Assembly (NCBI GenBank): GCA_964345695.1 | Contig: CAYFSC010000083.1 | Coordinates: 1-12,466, forward strand | Reading direction: 5' to 3' | DNA from: CAYFSC01 sp964345695 | GTDB lineage: Bacteria > Bacteroidota > Rhodothermia > Rhodothermales > Salinibacteraceae | Length of the DNA stretch: 12,466 nt | Shown here: positions 1-8,065 of the stretch, piece by piece | Layout of the letters: each line of letters opens with the position of its first letter | How positions within the stretch are numbered: the stretch's first letter is position 1 | The notes under the pieces: generated by a model | Database searches by the model: none | The model's input: only the letters and a program-made list of their open reading frames with translations | Told to the model about the DNA's origin: nothing | Made by a program: the position numbers and the translations under genes

Positions 1-790
1 GGGGTGGCCGCCATTGTCGGCTCGGCGGTGTTCAACGTCCTGGTGATCCCCGGCGTCTCAGGACTTGTCGGTCGGGAACTGGCGTCCGAGCGCACGCTCG
101 TTTTCAAGGATGCACAGTTCTACATCACGTCGGTAGCGGTGCTGCTGCTCACCTTCGCGCTGGCGGTCATCTACAACCCCGAGGCGGGCGAGCCGCTCGT
201 GGGCATCGTGACGCGCCCGGTAGCGTTCATCCCGGTGGCGCTGTATGGCCTGTATCTGTTCCTGCAGCAGCAGGACGCCATCGAGTACGATCCCGAGCCA
301 GTGCCAGAGGGCCTGTCGCCCGCTCGGGAATGGAGGCGGCTCGGTCTCAGCCTCGTCGTCATTGTCGTGGGCGTTGAGGGGCTGGTACGCGCAGCCATCG
401 GACTGGGCGACTGGTTCGGTACCCCGTCGTTTCTCTGGGGCGTGACGGTGGTGGCCGCAGGCACGAGCCCCGGATGCCTTCGTGAGCGTCCGGGCCGCAC
501 AGCGCGGGGAGGGAACCGTGAGCCTCGCGAACGTGCTGGGGAGCAACATCTTCGACCTGCTCGTCGCCGTGCCGGCCGGTATTCTCATCGCCGGTGCGGC
601 ACCAGTGGACTTTGCCGTTGCGATTCCCATGATGGGCTTCCTGACTCTCGCCACGATCATTCTATTCACGATGCTGCGAACGAAGATGCGCCTCAGCCGC
701 AGCGAGGCTTCCATTTTGCTCGTGCTGTATCTTGGTTTTCTGGGATGGATGATCCTGGAAACCATGGACATATTGCGCTTCGTGACGTAG
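1..790 (+). pseudogene. Na+/Ca2+ exchanger (CaCA family), 5'-partial and frameshifted
   Basis: This is the C-terminal part of an inner-membrane cation/Ca2+ exchanger. The frame is already open at base 1, so the gene begins upstream and roughly the first 60 residues are missing (judged from usual family length). The first alpha repeat ends in VGSAVFN just inside the window, followed by several hydrophobic segments. The second alpha repeat is split. Frame 1 reads VVAAGTSP and then nonsense, while frame 2 from about 470 continues PDAFVSVRAAQRGEG and then NVLGSNIFDLL, ending at TAG 788-790. Restoring two bases (TC) near 469 would give the family motif GTSLPD and join the halves exactly. Either this is a draft sequencing error or the gene is truly inactivated; the intact downstream half favours an error or a recent mutation. 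Which ion it exchanges cannot be read from the sequence. Family confidence is high; functional status is unknown. Confidence 0.85.
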
Positions 791-810
791 CGAAGCCTTC
801 GGGCGCTTCG
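791..810 (+). terminator. Hairpin directly after the exchanger stop codon
   Basis: CGAAGC and GCTTCG form a perfect 6-bp stem starting at the base after the stop codon. An alternative fold has a GCC-TTCG-GGC tip with the stable UUCG tetraloop. No T-run follows, so it is at best a weak or Rho-assisted terminator, or an mRNA 3'-end stabiliser. Confidence 0.3.
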
Positions 811-951
811 GCAGTAGGGCGTCGCGCTCGGGACGCGGGCACAACCAAGGCGCAAACAAACCGTCCACGAAACCGCGGCAAAACCGGGAACAGAGAAATC
901 GGCAGGGGCCTTGACACGACGAGCCTAATTGTTCACTCTCCGCCCCTTGGC

Positions 952-2892
952 ATGCTGCGTATAGCCGCTCTCGCTGTTCTCGCTGGACTGTTCACGGCCT
1001 GTGCGCCAGCCATCCAGGCCCAGGAGATAGATACCTCCGAGGTTGCCATGACCGTACAAATGGCCGATTCGCTTGTCGTGACGGCCTCCCGCATCGCCGA
1101 GCCGTCGCGCGAGACGGGCCGACGCGTGACCGTCTACACGCAGCAGGATCTGCGGGCGCTGTCCGTCAACACCATAGACCAGCTCCTGACGGCCGTGGGC
1201 GGCATCGACGCGCAGAGCCGCGCGGGATTCGGGGTACAGAGCGACCTGACGCTGCGCGGTTCCACCTTCAACGGCGTGCTTCTTTTGCTGGATGGAGCGC
1301 GCCTCAACGACCCGATGACGGGCCACTTTCTGATGGACCTCCCGGTACCGCTCTCGGAGATCGTGCGCGTGGAGGTGCTGCGCGGGCCCGCGGCCGCATT
1401 GTACGGTCCTGATGCACTGGGAGGCGTCATTCAGCTCTTTACGCGCACCGGCCTCCGACAGGGACGCATGGCCGACACAGGCGCGGCGGGATCCGTCGAC
1501 GGTCGCGTCGGCGATCATGGCCTGTACGATGCGACCGGCAGCGCGCGCTACGTCACCGCCCGAACGGCCGTCAGCGCGGCGGCCACGGCGCAGGGCAGCG
1601 ACGGGCAGCCCATCCGCACGGCCGACGGCACGCCGGTGCGCGACGGCGACGACCGACTCCGCACCGACTTTGAACGCTGGGCCGGAACCGCCGCCCTAGC
1701 CCGTGCGCTGGGCGACGCGACGCTGTTTGCGCGCGCCGGCGTAGACGATCGATCGTTCAGCGCGTGGCACTTCTACACGCCCTTCCCGAGCGACTCGGCC
1801 CGCGAGGAGACCGCCACGCTCTGGGCGCAGATGCGCCTCCGCTCCGACCGCGACCAGACGACGCGCTGGGAGGTCCAGGTCGCTGGCAAGCAGCACGACG
1901 ACACCTACCGGTTCAACCCCCAGGTTCCGGCCAGCATCCACACCAGCCGACTGCTCACGACACAGGCGCAGGCATCGCACTCGGTGGGCGATGCGACAGT
2001 GACGGGAGGCGTCTCCGGACGAGCGCGCGGCATCGACAGCAATGGCCTCGGCACGCACACCGACGGCTCTGGCGGCGCGTTCGTACGGATGCGCTGGCCC
2101 GTCACCGACCGCCTTACGCTGAACCCGAGCCTCCGCGCCGACGTCGACCCAACGTATGGATTTGAACCAACCCCGCAGCTCTACGCTGCCCTTGCACTAG
2201 GCGCCGCGACACTACGCGCCGGGGGCGGACGCGCCGTGCGGGCGCCCAACTACATCGAGCGGTACGTCGACACGGGCGGCAACCGCGGGAATCCTGACCT
2301 TGATGCCGAGTCGGCCTGGTCGGCCGAGGTGGGCATCGACGTGCGGCCCCGCGTCCTGCCGGGCCTCTCGTTGCACGCCACCGGCTTCGGACGGCGCACC
2401 ACCAATCTGATCGACTATGCGCAGGAGACATCATCCGCGCAGGTGTTCGTCGCCCGTAACCTCCATGAAGTATCGACGCTTGGCCTGGAGCTGGAGGCCA
2501 CGTGGAATCGCACCGTGCATGGAGCGCAGGTCCATCTGCAGTCGGCCTACACCTTTCTCGACGCCGAGCTCGACACCGACGCCGAGGTCGCCGCGTTCAA
2601 GTACGCCCTGACCAGCGCCCGCCATCTGCTACAGGGAAGCGCGTCGGTCCGTCTCGGAGACGCCACGCTCGGGGTGCAGGGCCTCTGGAAAGACCGCATG
2701 GACGGCACGGGCATCGCCACCGATCGGTATGGACTCGTGCACCTGCGGGCCGGCTACACGGTGTCGATCGCCGGCCGGCCTGCGACGCTGACGGCCGAGA
2801 TGCGCAACCTGTTCGACCGGGCGTACACCGAGGTCTTCGACGCGCCCATGCCCGAGCGCACGCTGCTCGTGGGAGCGCGCATCTCGCTGTAG
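952..2892 (+). CDS. TonB-dependent outer-membrane receptor (BtuB-like)
   Basis: This is a 646-residue outer-membrane receptor that takes up a scarce ligand (vitamin B12, siderophore or similar) with energy from TonB/ExbBD. A signal peptide spans about residues 1-23 (cleavage near AIQA-QE). A TonB-box-like stretch, DSLVVTASR, follows at about 39-47. The plug domain runs to about 165 and includes DLTLRGSTFNGVLLLLDG and RVEVLRGPAAALYGPDALGG. The remainder is a 22-strand-type barrel ending with NLFDRAYTEVFDAPMPER, a typical C-terminal signature. Length is close to BtuB (about 600), but no B12 riboswitch element is visible upstream, so the ligand is open. The start is the ATG at 952, just before the signal peptide; the same frame is open far upstream only because of the exchanger frameshift. 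The last residue is Leu rather than the usual Phe/Trp of barrel proteins. No receptor-specific partner gene lies alongside. Confidence 0.9.
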   Translation: MLRIAALAVLAGLFTACAPAIQAQEIDTSEVAMTVQMADSLVVTASRIAEPSRETGRRVTVYTQQDLRALSVNTIDQLLTAVGGIDAQSRAGFGVQSDLTLRGSTFNGVLLLLDGARLNDPMTGHFLMDLPVPLSEIVRVEVLRGPAAALYGPDALGGVIQLFTRTGLRQGRMADTGAAGSVDGRVGDHGLYDATGSARYVTARTAVSAAATAQGSDGQPIRTADGTPVRDGDDRLRTDFERWAGTAALARALGDATLFARAGVDDRSFSAWHFYTPFPSDSAREETATLWAQMRLRSDRDQTTRWEVQVAGKQHDDTYRFNPQVPASIHTSRLLTTQAQASHSVGDATVTGGVSGRARGIDSNGLGTHTDGSGGAFVRMRWPVTDRLTLNPSLRADVDPTYGFEPTPQLYAALALGAATLRAGGGRAVRAPNYIERYVDTGGNRGNPDLDAESAWSAEVGIDVRPRVLPGLSLHATGFGRRTTNLIDYAQETSSAQVFVARNLHEVSTLGLELEATWNRTVHGAQVHLQSAYTFLDAELDTDAEVAAFKYALTSARHLLQGSASVRLGDATLGVQGLWKDRMDGTGIATDRYGLVHLRAGYTVSIAGRPATLTAEMRNLFDRAYTEVFDAPMPERTLLVGARISL

Positions 2893-3561
2893 CGTCTGCT
2901 TCTTCGTGAGAGCAAGCGATGGAGAGTCCAGGCGCCCGATCGTCATGGATGATTCTGCACCGCGATGAGGTCGCTGTTGACCCGTTCGTGAGTGGAGCCT
3001 TCGCCATCACGCACCGCCACAATGACAACCTGGACGAAGGATGGACTCAGACTCGCTATTGCGGCTCCAGCGGGATTCTCGTGATGCTCAGCCAAAGCGT
3101 TGGCGCAGCCGGCGAGCGGTTCTACCAGCGCGTCGACGATGAACGGCTCCAGACGAACGTCTTTGGACGTGCCTTCGGTGTTTCGACGTTCCTGTTCTGA
3201 GCGCAGTGCGGCCGTCCCGGTCGGCAATCTCGTTTGGGATAAGTTCCAGGCCGAAAAGCACCGCCCCGACACCGATCAGGGCGAAGACGATGGCCGTTTC
3301 GACCGCGAATTCGGCACTGCTCATAATTTACTGTCGATCCAGGAGTCGTTCGACCGGCCGACAGGATAGGAAACGACCGCCGTACTCGGAAGCTTCGTCG
3401 GAGCGGCAGACCGCGGGCGTCCGTCCACCGGGGCCAAAAACCACCTCTGCGGCCAGCAGTTTGTCCCGCGCCGGATTGATTCCCGCGCCGCGCCTTCGTT
3501 CTTTCGTGTCGGGGCGATGCTTGCCCGCTTCCGCACCCCTTCCACGGACTTCTGTATCGCT
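2893..3561. other. Gene-poor stretch between receptor and Asp-box protein genes
   Basis: About 670 bases hold no convincing intact gene. A plus-strand reading of 93 codons (2919-3200) and overlapping minus-strand readings compete and none matches a family I recognise. G+C and third-position bias are visibly lower in 2900-3200 than in the flanking genes. A nested inverted repeat occurs at 3331-3364: CTGTCG and CGACAG enclose GTCGTTCGAC. The last part (3492-3510) carries a GCCTTCG...CTTTCGTGTC motif shared with the mlaE leader. The promoter of the downstream gene must lie in this stretch, but I cannot point to a clear -35/-10 pair. Confidence 0.5.
2943..3324 (-). pseudogene. Possible decayed membrane-protein gene, family uncertain
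   Basis: On the minus strand an ATG at 3324 opens a strongly hydrophobic stretch (about 33 residues, including FALIGVGAVLFGLELIPNEI) typical of the first membrane helix of a transporter. That frame then turns Arg-rich and implausible. Shifting by one base gives a more protein-like reading from about 3210 down to a stop at 2943, including VDALVEPLAGCANALAEHHE and VVIVAVRDGEG. The two pieces would be one gene broken by a frameshift and cut off by the receptor gene. The first piece resembles N-termini of SLC13 permeases and of CaCA exchangers; I cannot decide between them, and the second piece may be chance. No intact product is expected. Confidence 0.22.
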
Positions 3562-6500
3562 ATGGATCGCGTTCGCGTTTTTCTCGGCGTGCTCGCCGGA
3601 CTCCTCCTCGTCGGTTTCGCTCTGGCTCCTACCGCGCACGCTCAGTCATCGGACGACGTTGCCGCGTGGGGCGACCTGGGCGGGTTCGACGACCTGGCGT
3701 TCCGGCAGGTCGGCCCGTCGCGGGGCGGACGCGTGACCGCCGTCGAGGGGCATTCGGCGCATCCGCACACCTTTTACATGGGCGGCGCGGGCGGAAGCGG
3801 CGTGTGGAAAACCACCGATCACGGCACGACGTGGACGAATCTGACCGACGGGCACGGCTTCCGAAGTACGTCCATCGGCGCCATTGACGTGGCCGATTCG
3901 GACACGAACGTCGTGTACGTCGGCACGGGCACCGACGGCATCCGTTCAAACGTGACGACGGGGCGCGGCATCTACAAGTCGACCGACGCGGGAGAGACGT
4001 GGTCCTTCCTCGGACTCGAAGACGCCGGGCAGATCGGCGCTGTCGAGGTGCATCCGCAGAACCCGAACCGCGCCTACGTGGCGGCGCTCGGCCATCCGTT
4101 CAAAACGAACGAGCAGCGCGGCGTCTTCCGCACGACCGACGGCGGCGAGACGTGGGAGAAGGTGCTCTACGCGTCCGACTCCACGGGCGCCATCGATCTG
4201 GAGCTGCATCCCGAGAATCCAGACGTTATCTACGCGGCGATGTGGCGCGGCGAGCGCAAGCCGTGGACGATCATCAGCGGCGCGCGCGAAGAGGACGGCC
4301 TCTACAAGTCGACGGACGGCGGCGACACGTGGACGAAGATGACAAACGGCCTCCCGCAGGATCTCGTGGGCAAAGCCGACTTCGCCGTGACCCCCGCCGC
4401 ACCGGATCGCGTCTACGCGCTCGTCGAGGCCCCGGGCGATGAGCAGGGGCTCTACCGCTCTGACGACCGCGGCGAGACGTGGACGCAGGTGAGCGACAAG
4501 TCGGAGATCATGAACCGGCCGTTCTACTTCACCAACATCGACGCGCATCCGCAGAACCCCGACAAAATCTTCGTGGGCAACGTGTACTACTGGGTGTCGA
4601 GCGACGGCGGCGAGACGTTCAACCGCAAGGAGGTGACGCACGTCGACGTGCACGACCTGTGGATCAACCCGGAGGATCCGGATCTCCGCATCCAGGGCAA
4701 CGACGGCGGCGCGACCGTCTCACTCGACGGGGGCACCACCTGGTCCACGCAGCTCAACCAGCCGACGGCCGAGCTCTATCAGGTCAATGTGGACGACCGC
4801 TTCCCGTATTGGCTCTACGCCGGACAGCAGGACAACTCGACGATCATGGTGCCGAGCTTGCCGCCCGCCGAGAGCGCGCCGACCGGCCCCGAGGGCTGGT
4901 GGAAGGCCCCCGGCGGCTGCGAGACCGGTCCCATCGTGCCGCGCCCCGAGGATCCGACCGTGGTCTACGCGAACTGCAAGGGCCGCTTCGGACGCTACAG
5001 TCACCGCACCGGGCAGCAGCGCGGACACTACGTGGGCGGGCAGTATATCTACGGGCGCAATCCGGCGAAGCTGAAGTACCGGTTCCAGCGCGTCGTGCCC
5101 ATCGAGGTGTCGCCGCACGACAACAACACGGTGTACCACGGCTCGCAGTACGTCCACAAGACGACGGACGGCGGCACGACGTGGGAGACGATCAGCCCCG
5201 ACCTCACGGCGAACAAGCCGGAGTATCAGGTGGCGTCGGGCCGGCCCATCAACCGCGACATCACGGGCGAGGAGCACTACAGCACGCTCTACAGCATCCG
5301 CGTCTCGCACCACGACGCCGACGTCATCTGGGCCGGGGCCAACGACGGGCCGGTGCACGTGACGCAGGACGGCGGAATGTCGTGGACGGACGTGACGCCC
5401 GACGCGCTGCCCGAGAACGCGCGGATCGACGCCATCGAGCCGTCGCCGCACACGCCAGGCACCGTCACCATCGCCGCGCATCGCCGCCTGATGGGCGACT
5501 TTGCGCCGTACGTCTTCCGCACCACCGATCACGGCGCGACGTGGACGCGCCTCACGACCGGCGAGAACGGCGTGCCGAGCGACTATCCGGTGCGCGTCGT
5601 CCGCGAAGACCCGGACCGCGAGGGTCTGCTCTACGCGGGGACCGACTTCGGGCTCTTCGTTTCCTTCGACGCCGGCGGGCACTGGCAGCCGCTGCAGCAG
5701 AATCTGCCCGTCACGCCCATCACCGACATCCGGGTGCACGAGCAGGACCTCGTGCTCTCCACGATGGGCCGCGGCTTCTGGATTCTGGACACCCTGACGC
5801 CGCTGCACCAGCTCAGCGATGCGGTGATCTCCAGCGAGCACCACCTGTTCGACCCGGCGGACGCCGTCCGCATGAGCTACCGGGGCGGACAGCGCGGAGC
5901 GGGCGGCCCCGAGTTCCCCGAGCCGGGGGCGACGATCGATTACTACCTGTCCGAGCAGCCGACGGAGCCGGTCACGCTCGACATTCTGGACCGGGAGGGC
6001 ACCGTCATCCGCACCTTTGAAGCGACGCCGGTGTCCGAGGACGAGACGGACGACGAACCGCAACGGATGGACGCGCCCGATCAGCCCGAGATGGAGGGCG
6101 ACCTTCCTGCCGAGGCCGGGCACAACCGGTTCACGTGGGACTTGCGGCACCCGGGTCCGGCGCCCGACGCCACTGAGGACCAGCCGTACTTCGGCGCCGG
6201 CTTCGGTCCGCTCGCGGCGCCGGGCATGTATCGTGTACGCCTGCGTGTGGGCGACGCGCAGCAGACGCGTCCGCTGCGCGTTCGCATCGATCCGCGCGTA
6301 GACGCCGACGGCCTCGACGCCGCCGATCTGCAGGCACAGACGCAGTTCAACCTCCGCCTCCGTGATCTCATCGGGCAGGCGCGCGAAACGCTCGCCAGGA
6401 TCGACTCGCTGCGGGAGAAGACGGACGACGACGCCCGCCTGCGGACGCTCAACGACCTCCGCGGGCGCCTCGCGACGCCCGACGACATGAGCTACCCGCC

Positions 6501-6651
6501 GCCCATGCTCATCGACCAGATGGAGTACCTCTACTTCATGACCAACGCGGCGGATCAGGAGATCAGCGAGGACGCAACGACGCGCTTCCAGACCCTGCGG
6601 TCGCGCCTGTCGGACATCCGCTCGGCACTGGAGGTGCAACCAGACGTGTAA
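3562..6651 (+). CDS. Secreted Asp-box (BNR/sortilin VPS10-type) beta-propeller protein
   Basis: This is a 1029-residue exported protein. A signal peptide covers about residues 1-28 (hydrophobic core LAGLLLVGFALAP, cleavage after AHAQ). Eleven Asp-box motifs of the type S/T-x-D-x-G-x-T-W lie near residues 84, 140, 192, 250, 300, 346, 387, 534, 601, 654 and 701, as in two consecutive beta-propellers. From about residue 770 the repeats stop. A Pro- and acid-rich Ig-like segment follows (MYRVRLRVGDAQ near 890), then a charged helical tail. This layout is common in large exported proteins of Bacteroidota-type bacteria annotated as glycosyl hydrolase or VPS10-domain protein; catalytic activity is unproven. 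I chose the ATG at 3562 because it gives a normal short signal-peptide n-region. An in-frame ATG at 3517 would add 15 residues and has a leader motif shared with mlaE. It is a single-gene unit ending at a strong hairpin. Confidence 0.87.
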   Translation: MDRVRVFLGVLAGLLLVGFALAPTAHAQSSDDVAAWGDLGGFDDLAFRQVGPSRGGRVTAVEGHSAHPHTFYMGGAGGSGVWKTTDHGTTWTNLTDGHGFRSTSIGAIDVADSDTNVVYVGTGTDGIRSNVTTGRGIYKSTDAGETWSFLGLEDAGQIGAVEVHPQNPNRAYVAALGHPFKTNEQRGVFRTTDGGETWEKVLYASDSTGAIDLELHPENPDVIYAAMWRGERKPWTIISGAREEDGLYKSTDGGDTWTKMTNGLPQDLVGKADFAVTPAAPDRVYALVEAPGDEQGLYRSDDRGETWTQVSDKSEIMNRPFYFTNIDAHPQNPDKIFVGNVYYWVSSDGGETFNRKEVTHVDVHDLWINPEDPDLRIQGNDGGATVSLDGGTTWSTQLNQPTAELYQVNVDDRFPYWLYAGQQDNSTIMVPSLPPAESAPTGPEGWWKAPGGCETGPIVPRPEDPTVVYANCKGRFGRYSHRTGQQRGHYVGGQYIYGRNPAKLKYRFQRVVPIEVSPHDNNTVYHGSQYVHKTTDGGTTWETISPDLTANKPEYQVASGRPINRDITGEEHYSTLYSIRVSHHDADVIWAGANDGPVHVTQDGGMSWTDVTPDALPENARIDAIEPSPHTPGTVTIAAHRRLMGDFAPYVFRTTDHGATWTRLTTGENGVPSDYPVRVVREDPDREGLLYAGTDFGLFVSFDAGGHWQPLQQNLPVTPITDIRVHEQDLVLSTMGRGFWILDTLTPLHQLSDAVISSEHHLFDPADAVRMSYRGGQRGAGGPEFPEPGATIDYYLSEQPTEPVTLDILDREGTVIRTFEATPVSEDETDDEPQRMDAPDQPEMEGDLPAEAGHNRFTWDLRHPGPAPDATEDQPYFGAGFGPLAAPGMYRVRLRVGDAQQTRPLRVRIDPRVDADGLDAADLQAQTQFNLRLRDLIGQARETLARIDSLREKTDDDARLRTLNDLRGRLATPDDMSYPPPMLIDQMEYLYFMTNAADQEISEDATTRFQTLRSRLSDIRSALEVQPDV

Positions 6652-6666
6652 CATATCCTCAGATTG

Positions 6667-6702
6667 CACGCCGGATGAGAAAGAGGTTCCTCCGGCGTGT
6701 TT
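6667..6702 (+). terminator. Rho-independent-type terminator after the Asp-box gene
   Basis: CACGCCGGA (6667-6675) and TCCGGCGTG (6691-6699) form a perfect 9-bp GC-rich stem with a 15-base loop, followed by TTT. It lies 15 bases after the Asp-box stop codon and separates that gene from the mla operon. It also argues against any mlaE start near 6697, which would fall inside the 3' arm. Confidence 0.6.
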
Positions 6703-6792
6703 CCGGTATTTGACACTCCGGTGCGTTCGACCCCCTGGAACGAGCACACCGGGTCGCACATGTGGTCCTGCCTTCGCTTTCGTGTCTTTCTG

Positions 6793-7908
6793 ATGCAGGT
6801 TGACACTCGCCATACCGACGGCACACTGATCGTCCAGCCCCGTGGAGACTGGTCGCTCCAGCGTCCGTTGCCGCGTTTCCAAGACGTGCTGGCCGACGCG
6901 ACCGTGCCGGGACCGGTGCAAGCCATTGCATTCGACACCTCCGACCTCGGCGCGTGGGACAGCAGCCTCGTTACGTTTCTGTTCGAGGCCGCCGAGTACG
7001 GGCGAGACCACGACCTGGACGTGCGGACGGAAACGCTGCCCGACGCATTGGCGCGCCTTGTGGCGCTCTCGCAGGCGGTCCCGGAAGAAAGTACCGGCAG
7101 CGACGAAGGCTCGCCGTCCGCCCTCGTGTGGCTCGGCACCTGGGGGCTGGAAGCATACGACGAGATGCACGATTTCGTCACCTTCGTCGGGCAGGTCGCG
7201 CGCAGCTTCATGGGCCTGCTCACGTTTCGCGTGCGGATGCGGTGGCGCCAGTTCGGCGTGGTGGTGCAGTCGAGCACCTCGTCGGCCCTGCCCATCGTGA
7301 CGGTCATCAGCCTGCTCGTCGGGCTCATCCTGTCGTTTCTGGGCGCGGTGGTGCTGCGCCGCTTCGGGGCCGACTACTTCGTGTCGTACCTCGTGAGCTA
7401 CGGCATGCTGCGTGAGCTCGGCGCCCTCATGACGGCCATCATCATGGCGGGGCGCACGGGCGCAGCGTTTGCGGCAGAGCTGGGCAGCATGAAGATTGCC
7501 GAGGAGATCGACGCACTCAAGACCCTTGGCATCTCGCCGATCGATTTCCTTGTCACGCCGCGCGTGCTGGGCATCGTCCTCGCCATGCCGCTGCTCACAG
7601 TGTACGCGGATGCCATCGGAATCCTCGGAGGGATGTCTGTGGCCGTGACCATGCTGGACCTGTCCGTCGCGCAGTTTCTCACGGGACTGCTCGAGCCGGT
7701 CGTTCTCTCCGACGGGCTCATTGGCATCTTCAAGGGCTTCGTGTACGGCATCATCGTCGGCGTAGCCGGCTGCATGCGCGGCATGCAAACGGGCAACGAC
7801 GCCTCTGCCGTCGGGGACGCGACGACCTCGGCCGTCGTCACCGGCATCATCCTTATCGTCCTCGCCAACGCCATCATCGACTGGGCGGCGGCCATCTTTC
7901 AGATTTGA
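6793..7908 (+). CDS. mlaE: MlaE-family lipid ABC transporter permease with N-terminal STAS domain
   Basis: This is the 371-residue inner-membrane permease of an Mla-type phospholipid transporter. Residues 1 to about 100 form a STAS (MlaB-like) domain, starting MQVDTRHTDGTLIVQPRGDW and including LGAWDSSLVTFLF at the usual STAS helix-cap position. Residues about 130-371 are the MlaE permease, with four to five hydrophobic segments and the family signature RELGALMTAIIMAGRTGAAF followed by ELGSMKIAEEIDALK (about 207-243). In E. coli MlaB is a separate protein; here it is fused to the permease, an arrangement known in other phyla. The ATG at 6793 is chosen because the STAS domain begins there. Longer in-frame starts run back into the terminator. 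No Shine-Dalgarno sequence is present; the leader is pyrimidine-rich. It is first of four same-strand genes, though an assembly gap follows it. Confidence 0.93.
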   Translation: MQVDTRHTDGTLIVQPRGDWSLQRPLPRFQDVLADATVPGPVQAIAFDTSDLGAWDSSLVTFLFEAAEYGRDHDLDVRTETLPDALARLVALSQAVPEESTGSDEGSPSALVWLGTWGLEAYDEMHDFVTFVGQVARSFMGLLTFRVRMRWRQFGVVVQSSTSSALPIVTVISLLVGLILSFLGAVVLRRFGADYFVSYLVSYGMLRELGALMTAIIMAGRTGAAFAAELGSMKIAEEIDALKTLGISPIDFLVTPRVLGIVLAMPLLTVYADAIGILGGMSVAVTMLDLSVAQFLTGLLEPVVLSDGLIGIFKGFVYGIIVGVAGCMRGMQTGNDASAVGDATTSAVVTGIILIVLANAIIDWAAAIFQI

Positions 7909-7911
7909 TGC

Positions 7912-8038
7912 GTTATGGGTTGTGNNNNNNNNNNNNNNNNNNNNNNNNNNNNNNNNNNNNNNNNNNNNNNNNNNNNNNNNNNNNNNNNNNNNNNNNNNNN
8001 NNNNNNNNNNNNNNNNNNNNNNNNGTTGTGGGTTGTTT
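7912..8038 (+). repeat. Heptanucleotide (GTTGTGG-type) repeat tract spanning the assembly gap
   Basis: Left of the gap the sequence reads GTTATGG (7912-7918) then GTTGTG (7919-7924). Right of the gap it reads GTTGTGG (8025-8031) then GTTGTTT (8032-8038). Both sides therefore show the same 7-bp unit, with drift at the outer ends. The simplest reading is one tandem array whose middle could not be assembled. The true copy number is hidden by the Ns. Confidence 0.6.
7925..8024. other. Assembly gap of 100 Ns
   Basis: Exactly 100 Ns are present, the length conventionally used for a gap of unknown size. It falls between the mlaE stop and the mlaF start, inside the repeat tract. The real distance, and whether anything else lies there, cannot be known from this sequence. 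Confidence 0.97.
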
Positions 8039-8065
8039 GATATGAACGGTCGATGTGCGCTCTGA

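Noticed and set aside
911..936. TTGACA as a -35 box before the TonB receptor
   Set aside because: No -10-like hexamer at 16-18 bases; the nearby TAATTG is only 9 bases downstream of the hexamer.
791..951. Cobalamin riboswitch upstream of the BtuB-like receptor
   Set aside because: The B12-box core is not visible and the 160-base space is short for the full aptamer.
2919..3200. 93-codon plus-strand reading as a small gene
   Set aside because: No family resemblance, no initiation signal, weak third-position bias and equally good competing frames on the minus strand.
4479..6020. Plus-strand open frame of about 510 codons inside the Asp-box gene
   Set aside because: Arg-rich out-of-frame shadow; the frame 1 reading has eleven family motifs.
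6710..6740. TTGACA as a -35 box before mlaE
   Set aside because: The expected -10 position is a C/G-rich run (CCCCCTGG).
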